Origin: Tamarix chinensis
Taxonomy: Eukaryota; Streptophyta; Magnoliopsida; Caryophyllales; Tamaricaceae
Assembly (NCBI GenBank): GCA_030549775.1
Contig: CM060180.1
Location: 81,375,672 to 81,439,671, forward strand
Direction of reading: 5' to 3'
Length of the DNA: 64,000 nt
The notes below the pieces were generated by a model that was given only the letters and a program-made list of their open reading frames with translations, was not told the DNA's origin and ran no database searches. Made by a program: the position numbers and the translations under genes. Shown here one piece after another: positions 46,831-58,197 of the stretch; positions within the stretch are counted from its first letter, which is position 1, and each line of letters begins with the position of its first letter.

Positions 46831-46936
46831 GACACTTTGGTCTTGACTCATGTAGTGTTTCACTCTAAATGATTAGTATCTTTCCATTTATACTTTAACT
46901 CTTAATCATATTTTCATTTATGTTGAGTATAGGGCC

Positions 46937-47010
46937 TCACTATTCTTAATCCGGTGGAACAGACTGAAGTACCTCCCGGAAGTAACCTACCCGAGCCATT
47001 ATTGGACCCA
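46937..47010 (-). repeat. Contracted second hairpin array of LTR Lg
   Basis: One complete unit and one partial unit. The plus-strand segment GTTTCACTCTAAATGATTAG, the box that flanks the arrays elsewhere, precedes it at about 46856. Loss of units by recombination is the simplest explanation. Confidence 0.6.
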
Positions 47011-47411
47011 TATAAACAACTTGGCCTAACTCACATGATCATTCACTGTAAATGATTAGTACCTTATTCAGAGTTGATTGTATATTATCATACTAAACTC
47101 ATATAAATGCACAAGACATACAGCTTAATAACATAAGTATGACCATGTAATTATCCTCAAATGATCATAATAACCTTAGCATAGTCAAGACAATCATATT
47201 CTTCCATGTCCTTAGGAAAACCCAAAATATATAAAATTTTAATCATTATCTGAAGTACATATCCTTATTTTCCCATATATATCCTATATCCAAAATTATA
47301 CCCAAAGACGTATTTACATAATTTCATTATTTTCAAGAATATTATTTCATAGCATTTCCATAAATACATAACTTATTACAACATACTAAATAAAAAAGCA
47401 CATACAAAAAT

Positions 47412-47612
47412 ACATGTATAATACAAAACCCTATCTACGATATGTATCTTTACCAACAAGGACATCGTGCTCTATGCACTCAAATCCTATACCTCATCTA
47501 CGATATGTATCTTTACCAACAAGGACATGTATAATACAAAACCCTATCTACGATATGTATCTTTACCAACAAGGACATCGTGCTCTATGCACTCAAATCC
47601 TATACCTCATCT
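47412..47612. repeat. Tandem duplication, 113-bp period, identical copies
   Basis: Copy 1 at 47412-47524, copy 2 from 47525 to about 47610. The 29-base core beginning ACGATATGTATCTTTACC occurs three times. The copies show no difference by eye, so the duplication is recent compared with the LTR. The 66-codon ORF 47414-47614 is a product of the repeat. Confidence 0.9.
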
Positions 47613-50600
47613 GAGATCACCGAAAGATCACCTATGAAAAGAAGATAAAAATATGATTAGGATTAAAGATTAAAAATTGAGAGGGAAGTTAAGGTAGAAA
47701 AGGGTAAAAATGGAATTTAACGGCGTTAAATGGAAGCTTGAATTGTATGGAAGTGTAGAAAAATGTGTGGTGGAGCTATAGTTAAATATTGGTGGTGTTT
47801 GGATAAGGTTTGGTATAATACCCCGTATTTTTGAAATCTAATTTTATTAAGTTTAATGATTTTATTAGCGTAATTTGATGTAAACATTTAATTATTTTTG
47901 TTTTGTTTTATGGATTTATTGACGATTTCGACTTCATATTTGAATTTAATTAATCATTGTTGTTGCAGAACATTCTAGATAAATTCGTTCACGACCATGA
48001 TTTCATTATATTCATATGATTTTGATTTTAGGTTAAAAATATGTAATCCCGTTCTTTCCCATATTTTGATTTTTAATATTTTGAATTTGTTTTTTATTAT
48101 AACTTTGTCTTGTGATTATGATTTTATTTTGGAGTTATATTTCTTTAACGAAATATATTATTTAAATTATAGAATTTTTATTTAAATAGTTAAATTTATT
48201 TTAATGATTTTATCTGTAGAAAATATTTCCGACTTTAAATTTATTTGTTTTTGGAAATTGTTAATATTTTTGGGAAGTTTTAAATTAAAAATATTTTTGG
48301 AGCTTATTTATGAATTTCTTTCCGAAATTATTTTTCTTCCTTTTATGCTTTTAGTTTGAGGACGGAAATTATTTAAATTAGTCTTGGTTTATGAGAATTT
48401 GACTTAAATATTTTATTATACATTTTTATATATTATTCTAGGGTCTTATAATTTATTTTCGTAAATAATATAGATATTTACGTTCGTTGGTAAATTCTTC
48501 CAAAAATGTTTCCGAAATTCTTTACATAGCTTTTTTTATCCATCTCAAGTTTTCAGATTTTTATGAAACGATTCTTATTGAATAAATTTTAGATGAAATC
48601 TTCCAATAATAATTTGAGATATTTAGTATTTTATTTTATACTTGTATTTGTAAAAAAAAAAAAGATCAGTTGGTGCCCCGACTGAAACTCCTCTTCTTTC
48701 CCTTTTCTCTCTTCTTCTCTCTTTTCATTTCTCTTCCTCTTTCCCGTCGGTGCCCTATTCTCTACAGCCCCAGCCTCCCTCCTTCTCCCAAATCCTCCAT
48801 GCTAGCCGACCTCCAACCGTCACCGGCCACAACTTCGATAGCCACTGCCAGCCACCGCAAGGAGCAACAGTTGCAAGTAGCCACAACAGTAGTAGCAACA
48901 GCGCATAACAGCAACAACGTGCAGGTCACGCCGTCGCCACTCGGTCACCGTTGATGTCTCCCGACCACTGGCGAGTTGTCCTTGTCCTCCGACGAAGCTT
49001 CTCCAGCCTTCCCTTGCTCCGATTTGTTGATTTTTGTTTGGTATAAATTTCTAAAAAACCCTAACATTGATTTGATTAATTAAGTAGGAGTTAGCTTATG
49101 AAAAGCTAAATTGATTGTTTGATTATGTATATATATGTTGTATGATTGATTTAGAGTGGTTGATTGTAGAGTATTTGAATGATTTGTGAAAATCGGATTT
49201 TTGGTTGGGTTATGCCCGAATTTTTTGGATTCGTCCGATTTAGCTATTTTGGGTAAATTGATTATACAATACGTTTTAAAATATATCTAATTTTATGTCG
49301 GAACCGTCAATTTGAGAAATTTATGTGGAATTAATCAAATTTTGATTCCTAGGTTAAAATTCGTGTGTAATGAAATTGGGTCGCATAATTGAGTCGTTCC
49401 GCTCAATTGATTTTATAATATCGTTTGAAATGTATTTAATTTCATATCAGAAGTGTTAATTTGGAAAAATTGTGCACAATTAATCTGAATTGGATTTTTA
49501 GATCAAAACTCTTGCGGGACTAAATTGGATTGTGTAATCGGGTTGTTTTATTCAATTGGCTATACAATTTATAGTAGAATACATTTAAATACATTTCCGA
49601 GCCGTCAATTTATATATTTTAGCAATAATTGATCGGATTTGTATTCCGGGCTCAAAAACCCTAATTATGTTGAATTGGGTATTTCTTTTATTGCTTTTGG
49701 GCAATTTATTATATGATATGTTATAAAATATATCTAATTACATTTATAAATATTTAATTTAAATAAATTAATAAAATTTAACATAATTGTATTTTCGAGC
49801 CTAAAACCCTAGATTTCAAGTGAAATTACGAAATTGATCATATGTATATTTATTTTTCTAAAATTAAATTTATATAAACAATTAAAATGATCCTAATTGC
49901 ATTCTAATAACTTTAATTGGAATTAATTGATTTGAATTATCTAAGCTTGTGTGGTGGGCTTTAAAACCCTAATTTTGAAAATGGATAGTCTTAATGGCGA
50001 CTAGGAAGATTATTTTGTTGAAATTAATTATCTAGATTTATCTAAAATTAGTTTAATTGTGTTTTAAAATTATCAATTTGAGGTAACTGAAGTGATTTGG
50101 TCGATTCGTAGTTTAGGCATTAAAAATCCTAATCTTCGGGGATGGTTTTATAAAATTGATTTTTTGCTATGCATCTTTTATCTAATCGATTTCTGGCTTT
50201 GGGTTTTAAATCATTTGAATTATGTTTTTATCTTATTGGGTTAAATTTGGTCCCCTAAAAATGGTTGGTTTGCCTCTTTGGTTGTAAAATCTAATGAGTA
50301 AGTTATTTTCGATAAAATAGTTTATAATCTATTATTCTTTCCTTGACTTTCTAAATTAATTTGAAACATCTCAAGTGATAAGTGTTAAATCCGATTTGGT
50401 TGATATTTATTCTTAAATCTTAATAGAGCTATGCTCTTGAGTCCTAGGTTATGGACACATTTTCTAAGAAAGATCGTTTGTGTCCGTTTGCATTTATTTA
50501 ATTAGAATATATGAATTATTAATTGATAAGATAGTTTCTAATCTAGCTCCGATTTCTATCGGTGATCTTGGAAAACTTTCTCGTGGATTGTCGAGCTTTC

Positions 50601-51012
50601 GATAGCTCTCCCTCTTTCTTAATTTGCTTAGCTAGCTTCGGGTTTAGGTAAGTCATTACTTACCTTTACTTATAGCGGAATTTGGATGTATGTCTGCTTG
50701 AAGTGGAATGTGATAAGTATGTCTATCAATTATTTAATCATGTAAATTGTATGTTGTGTTCTGTGTGGTAATTACATATATGTACGAATTTATAACCTCA
50801 ATACAAATGTGTGTTAATATGACACTTGAATATGGTATGCATTTGAGTATGTGAAGGGTTGAGTAGGGATTGAAATTTATATGATACCCTATGTTGTATC
50901 TTTATGTCATGGAATTATTTTTGTGGGCTTGATTTATTGTTGGTTAAAATCCTTGAATAAGATACTAATAATTTAAAGTGAAAGATCATGTGATTTGGGC
51001 CGAGGTTTAGGG

Positions 51013-51214
51013 TCCGTTCCACCGAACAATAATAGTGGCTCAGGTGTTCTATCCCTGAGAGGTGATTCAAGCCTTTCCACCGGTTAAGAATAGTGGCTCA
51101 AGAGCGTTTTGCCCTGAGAGATGTAGAGTCCGTTCCACTAGACGATAATAGTGGCTCAGGTGTCCTGTCCCTAAGAGGTGCTTTAGTCCGTTCCACCGCA
51201 TTAAGAATAGTGGG
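51013..51214 (+). repeat. Hairpin array 1 of LTR Lh (four units)
   Basis: Four units with core GTTCCAC...AATAGTGG. Linkers form stems such as CTCAGG (51039-51044) with CCTGAG (51054-51059). Preceded by AAGATACTAATAATTTAAAG. Confidence 0.8.
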
Positions 51215-51316
51215 GTCTTATACTCAACGTGAATAAGAATATGACATTACTTAAGTAATGAATAAGACACTAATTATTTAAAGTGAAATATTATGTGAGT
51301 CAGGACCAGGTGTAGG

Positions 51317-51520
51317 GTCCGTTCCACAGGACGATAATAGTGGCTCAGGTGTCCTGTCCCTGAGAGGTGATTCAAGCCATTCCATTGGTTAAGGATAGTG
51401 GCTCGGGATCGTTTTTCCCTGAGAGGTGTAGGATCTGTTCCACTGGATGATAATAGTGGCTCGGGTGTGTTGTCCCCTAGAGGTGCTTCAGACAATTCCA
51501 TCGAGTTAAGAATAGTGGGG
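51317..51520 (+). repeat. Hairpin array 2 of LTR Lh (four units)
   Basis: Second four-unit array with the same order about 304 bases downstream. Preceded by AAGACACTAATTATTTAAAG. Confidence 0.8.
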
Positions 51521-52222
51521 TCCCTGAATTCATCGTAAATAAATAAAATCGAATGTAATAATGATTATTATTGGATTGTTGGATTGATGTTACTTAGCAT
51601 GCGATCGTGATTTCTTGTACGCTTGTATCTTATGTGCCGTCATGTATAGTAATATAATCATAAGTATGAATCTGTGATCCTATTTTTTATTGTACTTAAT
51701 ACATGTATAATTGACCATGAGAATTGTAAGCTAGAGTCTTTCGTATCTTATACGTTTCATGTTTCCTTCCATGAGTTATGTAGTCTTGATTTACTCAGTA
51801 TCGGACTCATACTGATGCTACCTTGGTTGAATGGGTCCTGTGATGATCCACTGATGGTGGGGAGCAGACCACTTGTGCAAGTTTGAGTTTGGATATTGTT
51901 TTTGGGTTGAAGGCTTTGCTTGAGAGAGTAGGCCATCTGGAATTTGATCCATCGGGATTTGTCTTGTTTGACTGTATTTATTTTTGAAATTTTCAAGTGT
52001 TGTATTTAAAATTTGAGGGGTGTTGTAATTGACTTTTAATTCCTCATACTCTGATAAGCTTTTAAAATTTGGATTTATTTCACAAGTTCCGCTGATTCAT
52101 TCAACGATGATTTTATTTAGTGAATTTATTCACTTGTCATGTGCCTGTGGATATCTCCTTGTGGGAGTATATCTTCACAGCATAGATGTTATTTGAAATT
52201 TTGTTTGATAGGTTTTAGCCTA

Positions 52223-52269
52223 GCATCTAGTATGAGATAGATGGTGGACATTTATCTTGTGTTAGATGT
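52223..52269 (+). other. 3'-terminal stem-loop of LTR Lh
   Basis: GCATCTAGTATGAGATA (52223-52239) can pair with TATCTTGTGTTAGATGT (52253-52269) over its whole length if G-U pairs are allowed. Followed by GGCGGTAACATT. Confidence 0.72.
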
Positions 52270-52847
52270 GGCGGTAACATTCCCCAAATTCTATTTTAGC
52301 TTCCACTTTATTCTTTCAAAAAAAAATTTCAAGAGTGAATTTTGGGGGTGTTACATTTGGGGTGAAAATAGGGGTGCACGGCCGAAAAGAAGTTGCACAG
52401 CCAGGTGGTACAAAAGTTGCACAATTGTGCAGTACTAGTGCATAACAGGTTGAGGGAAAAAAAGAAATGTGGCCAAGCGGTGAAAAAGTTGCACGGCTAT
52501 ATAACAAGAGATTTTAAGTATTTCATAGCTGTGTAGCAAGCGGTGCATAGGCCGTGCACTCTGCAACACTACAACGAACGAGGGGAAGAAGAAGGGAAAA
52601 GAGGCGATGGTTGGCGACGACGGCCGACGACGGCCGACGACGATGATAGGAAAGGTTGGGGTGACCTTGGTGGTCGGTCCACTAGCTAAATTGCAGCAAG
52701 TGGTGGCTGAGGTGGTGCACGGTTGTGGATTGGGTGGTGCGCAAGCTAAAATAGGGCAGTAATAGGGAGGAAGAAGATGAAAGAAGAAGGAAGAAGAGAA
52801 GAAGGTCATGGAGGTGACAGACGATAATAAAATGGAGGGATGGAGAG

Positions 52848-52857
52848 GTATATATAC
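52848..52857 (-). promoter_or_regulatory. Putative TATA box of LTR Lg
   Basis: GTATATATAC (palindromic) about 740 bases into the LTR on the minus strand, near the TATA position of the other copies. Confidence 0.45.
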
Positions 52858-53596
52858 TAGTAAGGCGGTGTGCCATGGAGGAGAATGGTAGAGGAGGTGA
52901 CAACAACAATGATGATAATTGACAGAGAAGAAGAAAATAAAAAGTATAGGGATGATGTCGATGGTCAAAATTGATGGAGATCAGGTAGGGGAACGAGGGA
53001 TGGTGATGTTGGCATATGAAGGAGATGTGAACAGGAGAGGAAAGCAAGGAATGTGACGGTGATGATGGGCAAAAATAGAGTAGCCGCAGGAAGAAGAAGA
53101 ATGGTAGGGGAAGTGATAGCATGGTAGGGGAAAGGAAGAAGAAAGCAAGATAGGCACGAGGGTGGCAAGGATGATGGTGTCATGGTGCATGTGGGAGGCA
53201 AGGTGATGGGGGTGATGTAGAGGAACCCAAATCCTTCACATCGGAAAATTGGTGTAGAAGAAGAAGGAAGAAGAAAAGAAAAGAAAAAGGAAGAAGAGGG
53301 AAGAAAGGAAGAAAAGAAAAGGAGAAATAGAAGGAAAAAGAGAGAAGGGTTAGGGGATTAGGATTAGATTAAGTAATTTTTGATTATATATAATTAATTA
53401 TGATTAGTGGAAATTTTAGCGGGTTTTGATTTTAGTTTACAAATTATGGTTTATTCGAGTCAAGGTTTTAGTTTTGATTAAAGTTTTGGGATTAAGAAAT
53501 TTGGTTAAGGCTAAAAATAAGATTTTTTGAGATTAGAATCAAATTAGGGCACTAATGATGCGGGATTAGGTTAAGAAAATTTGTAGGGTATTACCA

Positions 53597-53758
53597 TTTT
53601 GTATAAGGTACATGAAAACTAAAGCAAAGTATCATTCAAGTAAAGAAAAGTTCAAAAAAAACTATTATATTCTAATAACAAAGATGCAATATCAACTAAT
53701 CAAAGGACCTGACAACAGGGGTAATAAGTTGATAACCCAAATCCGTAAACACTCGGAG
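53597..53758. other. Short unassigned segment right of LTR Lg
   Basis: AT-rich, no recognisable content. It should be the part of the Athila-type element displaced by LTR Lg. Confidence 0.4.
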
Positions 53759-54600
53759 TACTTGTAGCATGTCAAGGTCATGTCCTATGGAAACGTCATT
53801 ATTGACCACTAGCCTTCGTTATGTCAGCTATCTACAGTGAGTAATTTGCAAATATATAATTATAAAATATGGAAATACGTATAAAGAGTAGAAAAATATA
53901 ATATCTTAATCAATGTTCATAAAGCTTCATATTTTATAATCATCATAAATTGATAAAAAAATAAATAAGCAATTTAATTACCAAATAACTACTTAAATCT
54001 TAGAGGGTGAAATAGTTTAAATTAACTAATAACCTCTTTGAAGGTATAATAGTCCTATCTAATCTAATTTTAATAACTTATTTTATGATATTAAATCCAT
54101 TATGATCTATATTAAATCAGTAAAATCTAAAAGAGACCTTAGTCTGCTTATGTGGTTTACTTTTTGTATTCAATTGTTAGAATTTTTATTATTATTCTTC
54201 ACCTTTCAATTCTTAAAATAAGAACCTATGTATAGTCAAATAAATGATGACGTAACTCAACCATAAATGAATAACTACAAAATGAACTTAATAATTCAAG
54301 CAATCGAAATGGAAATTAAACTAATTTAGCATTAAATAACAATTTAGAGTATATCTAGAACTTAAAAAGAAATTTACTTACTCATAATGGAATTAAAATG
54401 CAAGATATAACATATAAGAGCATAAATAATATTACGAGGGATAGATATATGAAATCGTAGATAAATATTGGCATCCGATGTCAGTAACGTGTACAATATC
54501 TAAAATTAGCACTAAATTTAGGAATTAATGAGGAGATGTAGACTTACGTAAATTTAGGAAAAAATAAAATCATATTTCTATATTTTTCCATAGAGTTTAG
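53759..54600. repeat. Dispersed repeat, copy 2
   Basis: Collinear with 39209-40070, starting TTGTAGCATGTCAAGGTCAT. It lies just upstream, on the minus strand, of the Athila-type gag once LTR Lg is removed, which fits an Athila-type leader or LTR. It meets the truncated RT of element D near 54610. Confidence 0.65.
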
Positions 54601-54619
54601 TTCCCCTCACCTTATAAAA

Positions 54620-55283
54620 TAACTTACTTATATTAAAAAGATGATCATGCTCATTTCTATTGTATACAAGTAAATCGTCTAAGTACACAATAATGAAAGT
54701 TCTAAGAAAAGGTCAAAGAACTTCATTGGTCTCATGAATGAACTAGCTTCATTGCATAAACCAAAAGGCATCTTGGTTCATTCATAAAGACCATATTTTT
54801 CTTTGAATGCGGTTTTCCATTCATCTCCTTCTTTTATTCTCATTTGATGCTATCTTCTTCTTAGATCAATTTTGAAGAATGCATGCGCTTTACATAACTC
54901 ATCTAACATGTCACCGAATCTTAGCATAGGAAACCTAAATTTGATAGTCATATTGTTCATATCTCTTTAATAAATAAAAATGATCCAAGTACCATCTTTT
55001 TTTCTGGACAAGTAATGTAGGCACATAACATGGATTCATGTTTTCCCTCACATACCCTTTTCCTATAAGTTGTGGTATTTTTTGTTCTAATTCCTTAGCC
55101 TCCTCTAGATTACATCGATATGAAGGTCTATTAGGTACAGATACACTAGGAATCAAATCGATGATAAGTTCTATTATCCTATTAGGTGGTAATCTAGGTG
55201 GTAAGTCATTAGTAAAAACATCATGATAATCATCAATGAGTTTATCCAATTGAGGATTACCATTATTTCTCTTCCCTTAGAGG
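54620..55283 (-). pseudogene. pol: RT of element D, with YLDD retained
   Basis: Minus-strand frame from NPQLDKLIDDYHDVFTNDLPP through KGYVRENMNPCYVPTLL and, after frame changes, WKTAFKEKYGLYE, PFGLCNEASSFMRP, to VYLDDLLVYNRNEHDHL. The catalytic YLDD codons are at 54674-54685. The longest open piece is 54935-55249. The frame is lost just after HDHLFNI, where the dispersed repeat begins. Confidence 0.83.
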
Positions 55284-55288
55284 AATTC

Positions 55289-56153
55289 TAATGTAGAAGC
55301 ATCCAATGAACCTAATGGTTGTCATGTTCATATTAATCCTCAAGGTAAGGAAGATTTATCTTTCTTAATTTTGGAGCCTATTATGTTAAATATTCTTGAT
55401 AATTCTTATATGCTTGATATTGAAAAATATTCAAGTTATTCTTGTATGTATGTCACATATTTGCAAGAACAAGATGTTCATACAATTTAATGTGTAAAAG
55501 TATTCAAAGCATGCAAGACTATGAAATATATGGGATGATACTTTGCAACAAGAAGATATAGTGATGATACTCATTAGTTGTATTAACTTGTTGTAAACCC
55601 TAACCCTAAGTGTATTTTATGTAAGTTAGGGTATTGATATAATTTCATGTATGTATCTTAGTCAATTGTATAGCTTTGTAATATTAATCCTTATTATCAT
55701 TTAACCAATGATATTATGATTTGGATTAAGGTTAATATGGGCTTAATTAAACCATGATTAATGGGCTAGATTCAGAGGGAATAATTGGCTGGTTTAGGCT
55801 AAGCTAACCACCGACTATCTCCTCTCCTATATATACCTCTTTGTGCACATGAATTGTATGCAGAATGAATAAAAAATTTTGATCAAACTTTGAGCAAAGT
55901 TATCTAAAGTCTATCATCCATTTTTGATCAATATTGAGCAAGGAAAATCTGGGATTCAACCTTCCTTAATCAATCTTCAAACTCGACACATTTGAAGGCT
56001 ATCCAAATCTGTTGAACCTCTCCTACTTGATTAACCAATTTCTTCACCTATACTCCAGCAAATCACTTTGTTTCTTTTGCATTAATTCATGGGTGATAGT
56101 TTCCCATACAATATTCGATCCAACCTTCCATTTACTTTGATAAAAACACATCA
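55289..56153 (+). mobile_element. Solo LTR of a CRM-like element (copy B3) inside pol of D
   Basis: 865 bases from TAATGTAGAAGCATCC (normally TGATGCAGG) to AAACACATCA, flanked by an exact duplication aattc (55284-55288, 56154-56158). It lies opposite to element D. It carries the conserved TATA promoter at 55828-55835 and the opening peptide frame ending VTYLQEQDVHT. Confidence 0.88.
55828..55835 (+). promoter_or_regulatory. TATA box of CRM-like solo LTR B3
   Basis: TATATATA in the context CTCC-TATATATA-CCTCTTTGTGCACA, as in the other CRM-like LTRs. Confidence 0.65.
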
Positions 56154-56158
56154 AATTC

Positions 56159-56640
56159 CTTCATAATCATAACATATCAACTTCCTTCTTCTAAGATACA
56201 TTTGACTATAGTTTATTCATGTAAGAATAAAATCTTTTTATTCTTGACTATGCTCTCATTATCACATTTATAAGGTTTAAGTTTATTCTTTTTTGTATCC
56301 TTCTCAACTAGATATTCATTAGTAATACCATTATGAATAACATTTCTATCATACTGCCATTGTCTACCTAATATGATTCCACATGCATCATAGGTAAAAC
56401 ATCACATAGCACATCATCATAATAATTACCAAATTTGAATGATATTAGGGTTTTTTTAACTACCTCAACTCCCTTATCCATATTTAACCATTGAAGAGAA
56501 TAAGGCTTTGAATGTGGTGTAGTCTTCAACCCCAAATCCTTCACTATCCTCTCATTAGCTACATTCATACAAGATCCACTATCAATGATAATATGACAAA
56601 TCGTTTCTCTTACTCTTCCTTTTGTTTTAAATATCTTTTC
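56159..56640 (-). pseudogene. pol: Protease and linker of element D
   Basis: Minus-strand translation: ICHIIIDSGSCMNVANERIV with the catalytic DSG at 56575-56583 intact, YSLQWLNMDKGVEVVKKTL, GNYYDDVLCDVLPM, then after a frame change HNGITNEYLVEKDTKK and KILFLHE. The open piece is 56368-56568. The following reading is cut by the solo LTR at 56154. Confidence 0.82.
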
Positions 56641-57872
56641 TTATTGAGTAGGTTGCTCACTAGCTTGAACTTGAAGCACTCTTTTAAAGATACAACAAGC
56701 CCTTTCTTCCTCCTCTAATTAACTAGAAATTTCCTTAAGAGTCTCAAATTTAGGATCTTCTTCTCATGCCTCCATGGCTTCAATTTATTGTATGCATAAT
56801 AGTTGTTGAATGGGAAATTCGTAAGCGAATTATCCAAACCCTTGACATTTAAAACATTACCTAGTAGAGACATTATTTAATTTATTATTTCCTTTCTCCT
56901 CTCTAGTAATCCCTTATTTTGTTTTATCAAGATTTGTAGAAGTTGAAGTACTCACTCCAAACTTTGTATGTTAAGTACTTGAGTAGAAATTTATAGATGG
57001 AGTACTTTGTTTAGCATGAGAATTAGTGGATATAATTTGTTTTTGAAATCTTAACTATATCTTAATCATGTCATATAAAGAATTATATAGACAAGACTCA
57101 ACTTTTTCTCAAATCATTATGTTAAGGCTGCCTATAAACCTAGCACATTTTTGTTCCTTCCTTTAATGGATATCACATACAAGTACCAAAATTTCAAACT
57201 CCCTAAAATATTCTTCAACACATAAAAGTCCCTATCTAAGAGTATTCAAACTAATATAATTATCTTGCTCATACTTTTTATGGACAAATTTCTTCCCTAG
57301 ATGCTTTTTATGATTTTCCCAATAATTTATTTTGATTTTCCTTCTCATTCTCTAGTCCTCTTTAGATTATCATTCCATATCCTAGTAAATGTCTTAAAAT
57401 TAAGAATTGATAGTTTAAATTTTTTCTCATCTTGATATTCTTTAAACTCAAAGATAGCCTCCACTTCATGTAACTACTCAATGAATAATTCTACATCAAG
57501 TTTACCATCAAAATCAGAAAGATCAAGATTAATTCCTTTATCTTCATTTTTGTGATACTTTTGTTTATTGTTATGGAAACTTTGCTTACTTCTACTCTTT
57601 ATAGAATCTTCATCATGGTCTATTCTTGAGTTTATATACCTTCCCCTAGTTGGATTATTTGATTTTATAGCACTTCCTACTTAGTCTCCATAAAAATTCC
57701 TTTGTTCTTAGACATTTTGGACCCATTTATATTTAGCAAACCAAGATTCTAACTTTTATAGTTGAGTTTGTATTTCTAGAATTTGCCTAAGTTGAGTACT
57801 AGTGGCATCTAAATTGTTTGATAGTTTTTGAATAGCTTCAAACATGGCTCAGATTTTTTTCCCTGCCTCCAT
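56641..57872 (-). pseudogene. gag: gag of element D
   Basis: ATG at 57872 on the minus strand (MEAGKKI), followed by FEAIQKLSNNLDATSTQL, DLSDFDGKLDVELF-like and YMKWRLSLSL/EVEAIFEFKEYQDEK segments, RMRRKIKI, CARFIGSLNIMI-like, a serine-rich linker and a damaged zinc knuckle (CFKCQGFG then FAYEF), which has lost its histidine and last cysteine. Stops and frameshifts are frequent. Confidence 0.78.
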
Positions 57873-58197
57873 GGTTTGACTACTAACCTTAAAACACTCA
57901 AATTCCACTAGGTTTTTAGTATAGTTGGTTTCAACTGAGATGATCCCAACACCACAATATAATTATTATTCAATTATTAGACAAATATTTGATTCCAATG
58001 AATCCAATACACAATAATCAAGTAATTCTACTAATCATAAAACAAAAATAGGTACACTTAGACACTTATCTTGGTAAATTCATGATATAGAATTCAATAA
58101 CTTTCAAAAATTCCTTTGAAAATCCTTATGTATATATTTGAACCCTTCAAGAATATGTTCATGTAGAAAAAAGCCTATAAATATGCATTAACTCTAA
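57873..58197 (-). other. Leader of element D, part next to gag
   Basis: About 325 bases of AT-rich untranslated leader. It continues at 59969 beyond the Helitron. Confidence 0.5.

Larger units (their letters stand above)
47814..52355 (+). mobile_element. Complete long solo LTR of family L (copy Lh) inside Lg
   Basis: 4542 bases from TATAATACCCCG to GGGGGTGTTACA, flanked by an exact duplication tttgg (47809-47813, 52356-52360). The first base pair TA instead of TG is probably a point change. Layout: AT-rich start, pyrimidine-rich zone 48690-49020, a long zone of diverged 130-150 base repeats around GATTGTATAATNG-like words (49200-49700), two four-unit hairpin arrays and the terminal stem-loop. 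No internal region is present. The ORF 48670-48954 is in the pyrimidine-rich zone. Confidence 0.9.
45997..53596 (-). mobile_element. Long LTR of family L, reverse (copy Lg), split by LTR Lh
   Basis: Left end TGTAACAACCC, right end GGGTATTACCA; flanks atttc and about tttt(g), an imperfect duplication. Without Lh (47814-52355 plus its duplication) it is about 3.05 kb. On the minus strand it has the AT-rich start, pyrimidine-rich zone (52440-53350), TATA (52848-52857), a 113-bp tandem duplication (47412-47612), hairpin arrays and the terminal stem-loop. The minus ORFs of 146-177 codons at 52435-53122 fall in the pyrimidine-rich zone and overlap in different frames, which argues against a gene. 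Confidence 0.82.

Noticed and set aside
47414..47614. 66-codon ORF with internal peptide repeats
   Set aside because: Entirely made by the 113-bp tandem duplication; no evidence of translation.
48670..48954. 94-codon plus ORF rich in Ser/Pro/Thr
   Set aside because: Pyrimidine-rich zone of LTR Lh. Low-complexity product without a recognisable domain.
52435..53122. Overlapping minus-strand ORFs of 177, 146 and 78 codons
   Set aside because: They lie in the pyrimidine-rich zone of LTR Lg, where stop codons are rare on that strand. They overlap in different frames, are Ser/Pro/His/Leu-rich and show no domain. The same zone gives unrelated ORFs in every L LTR.
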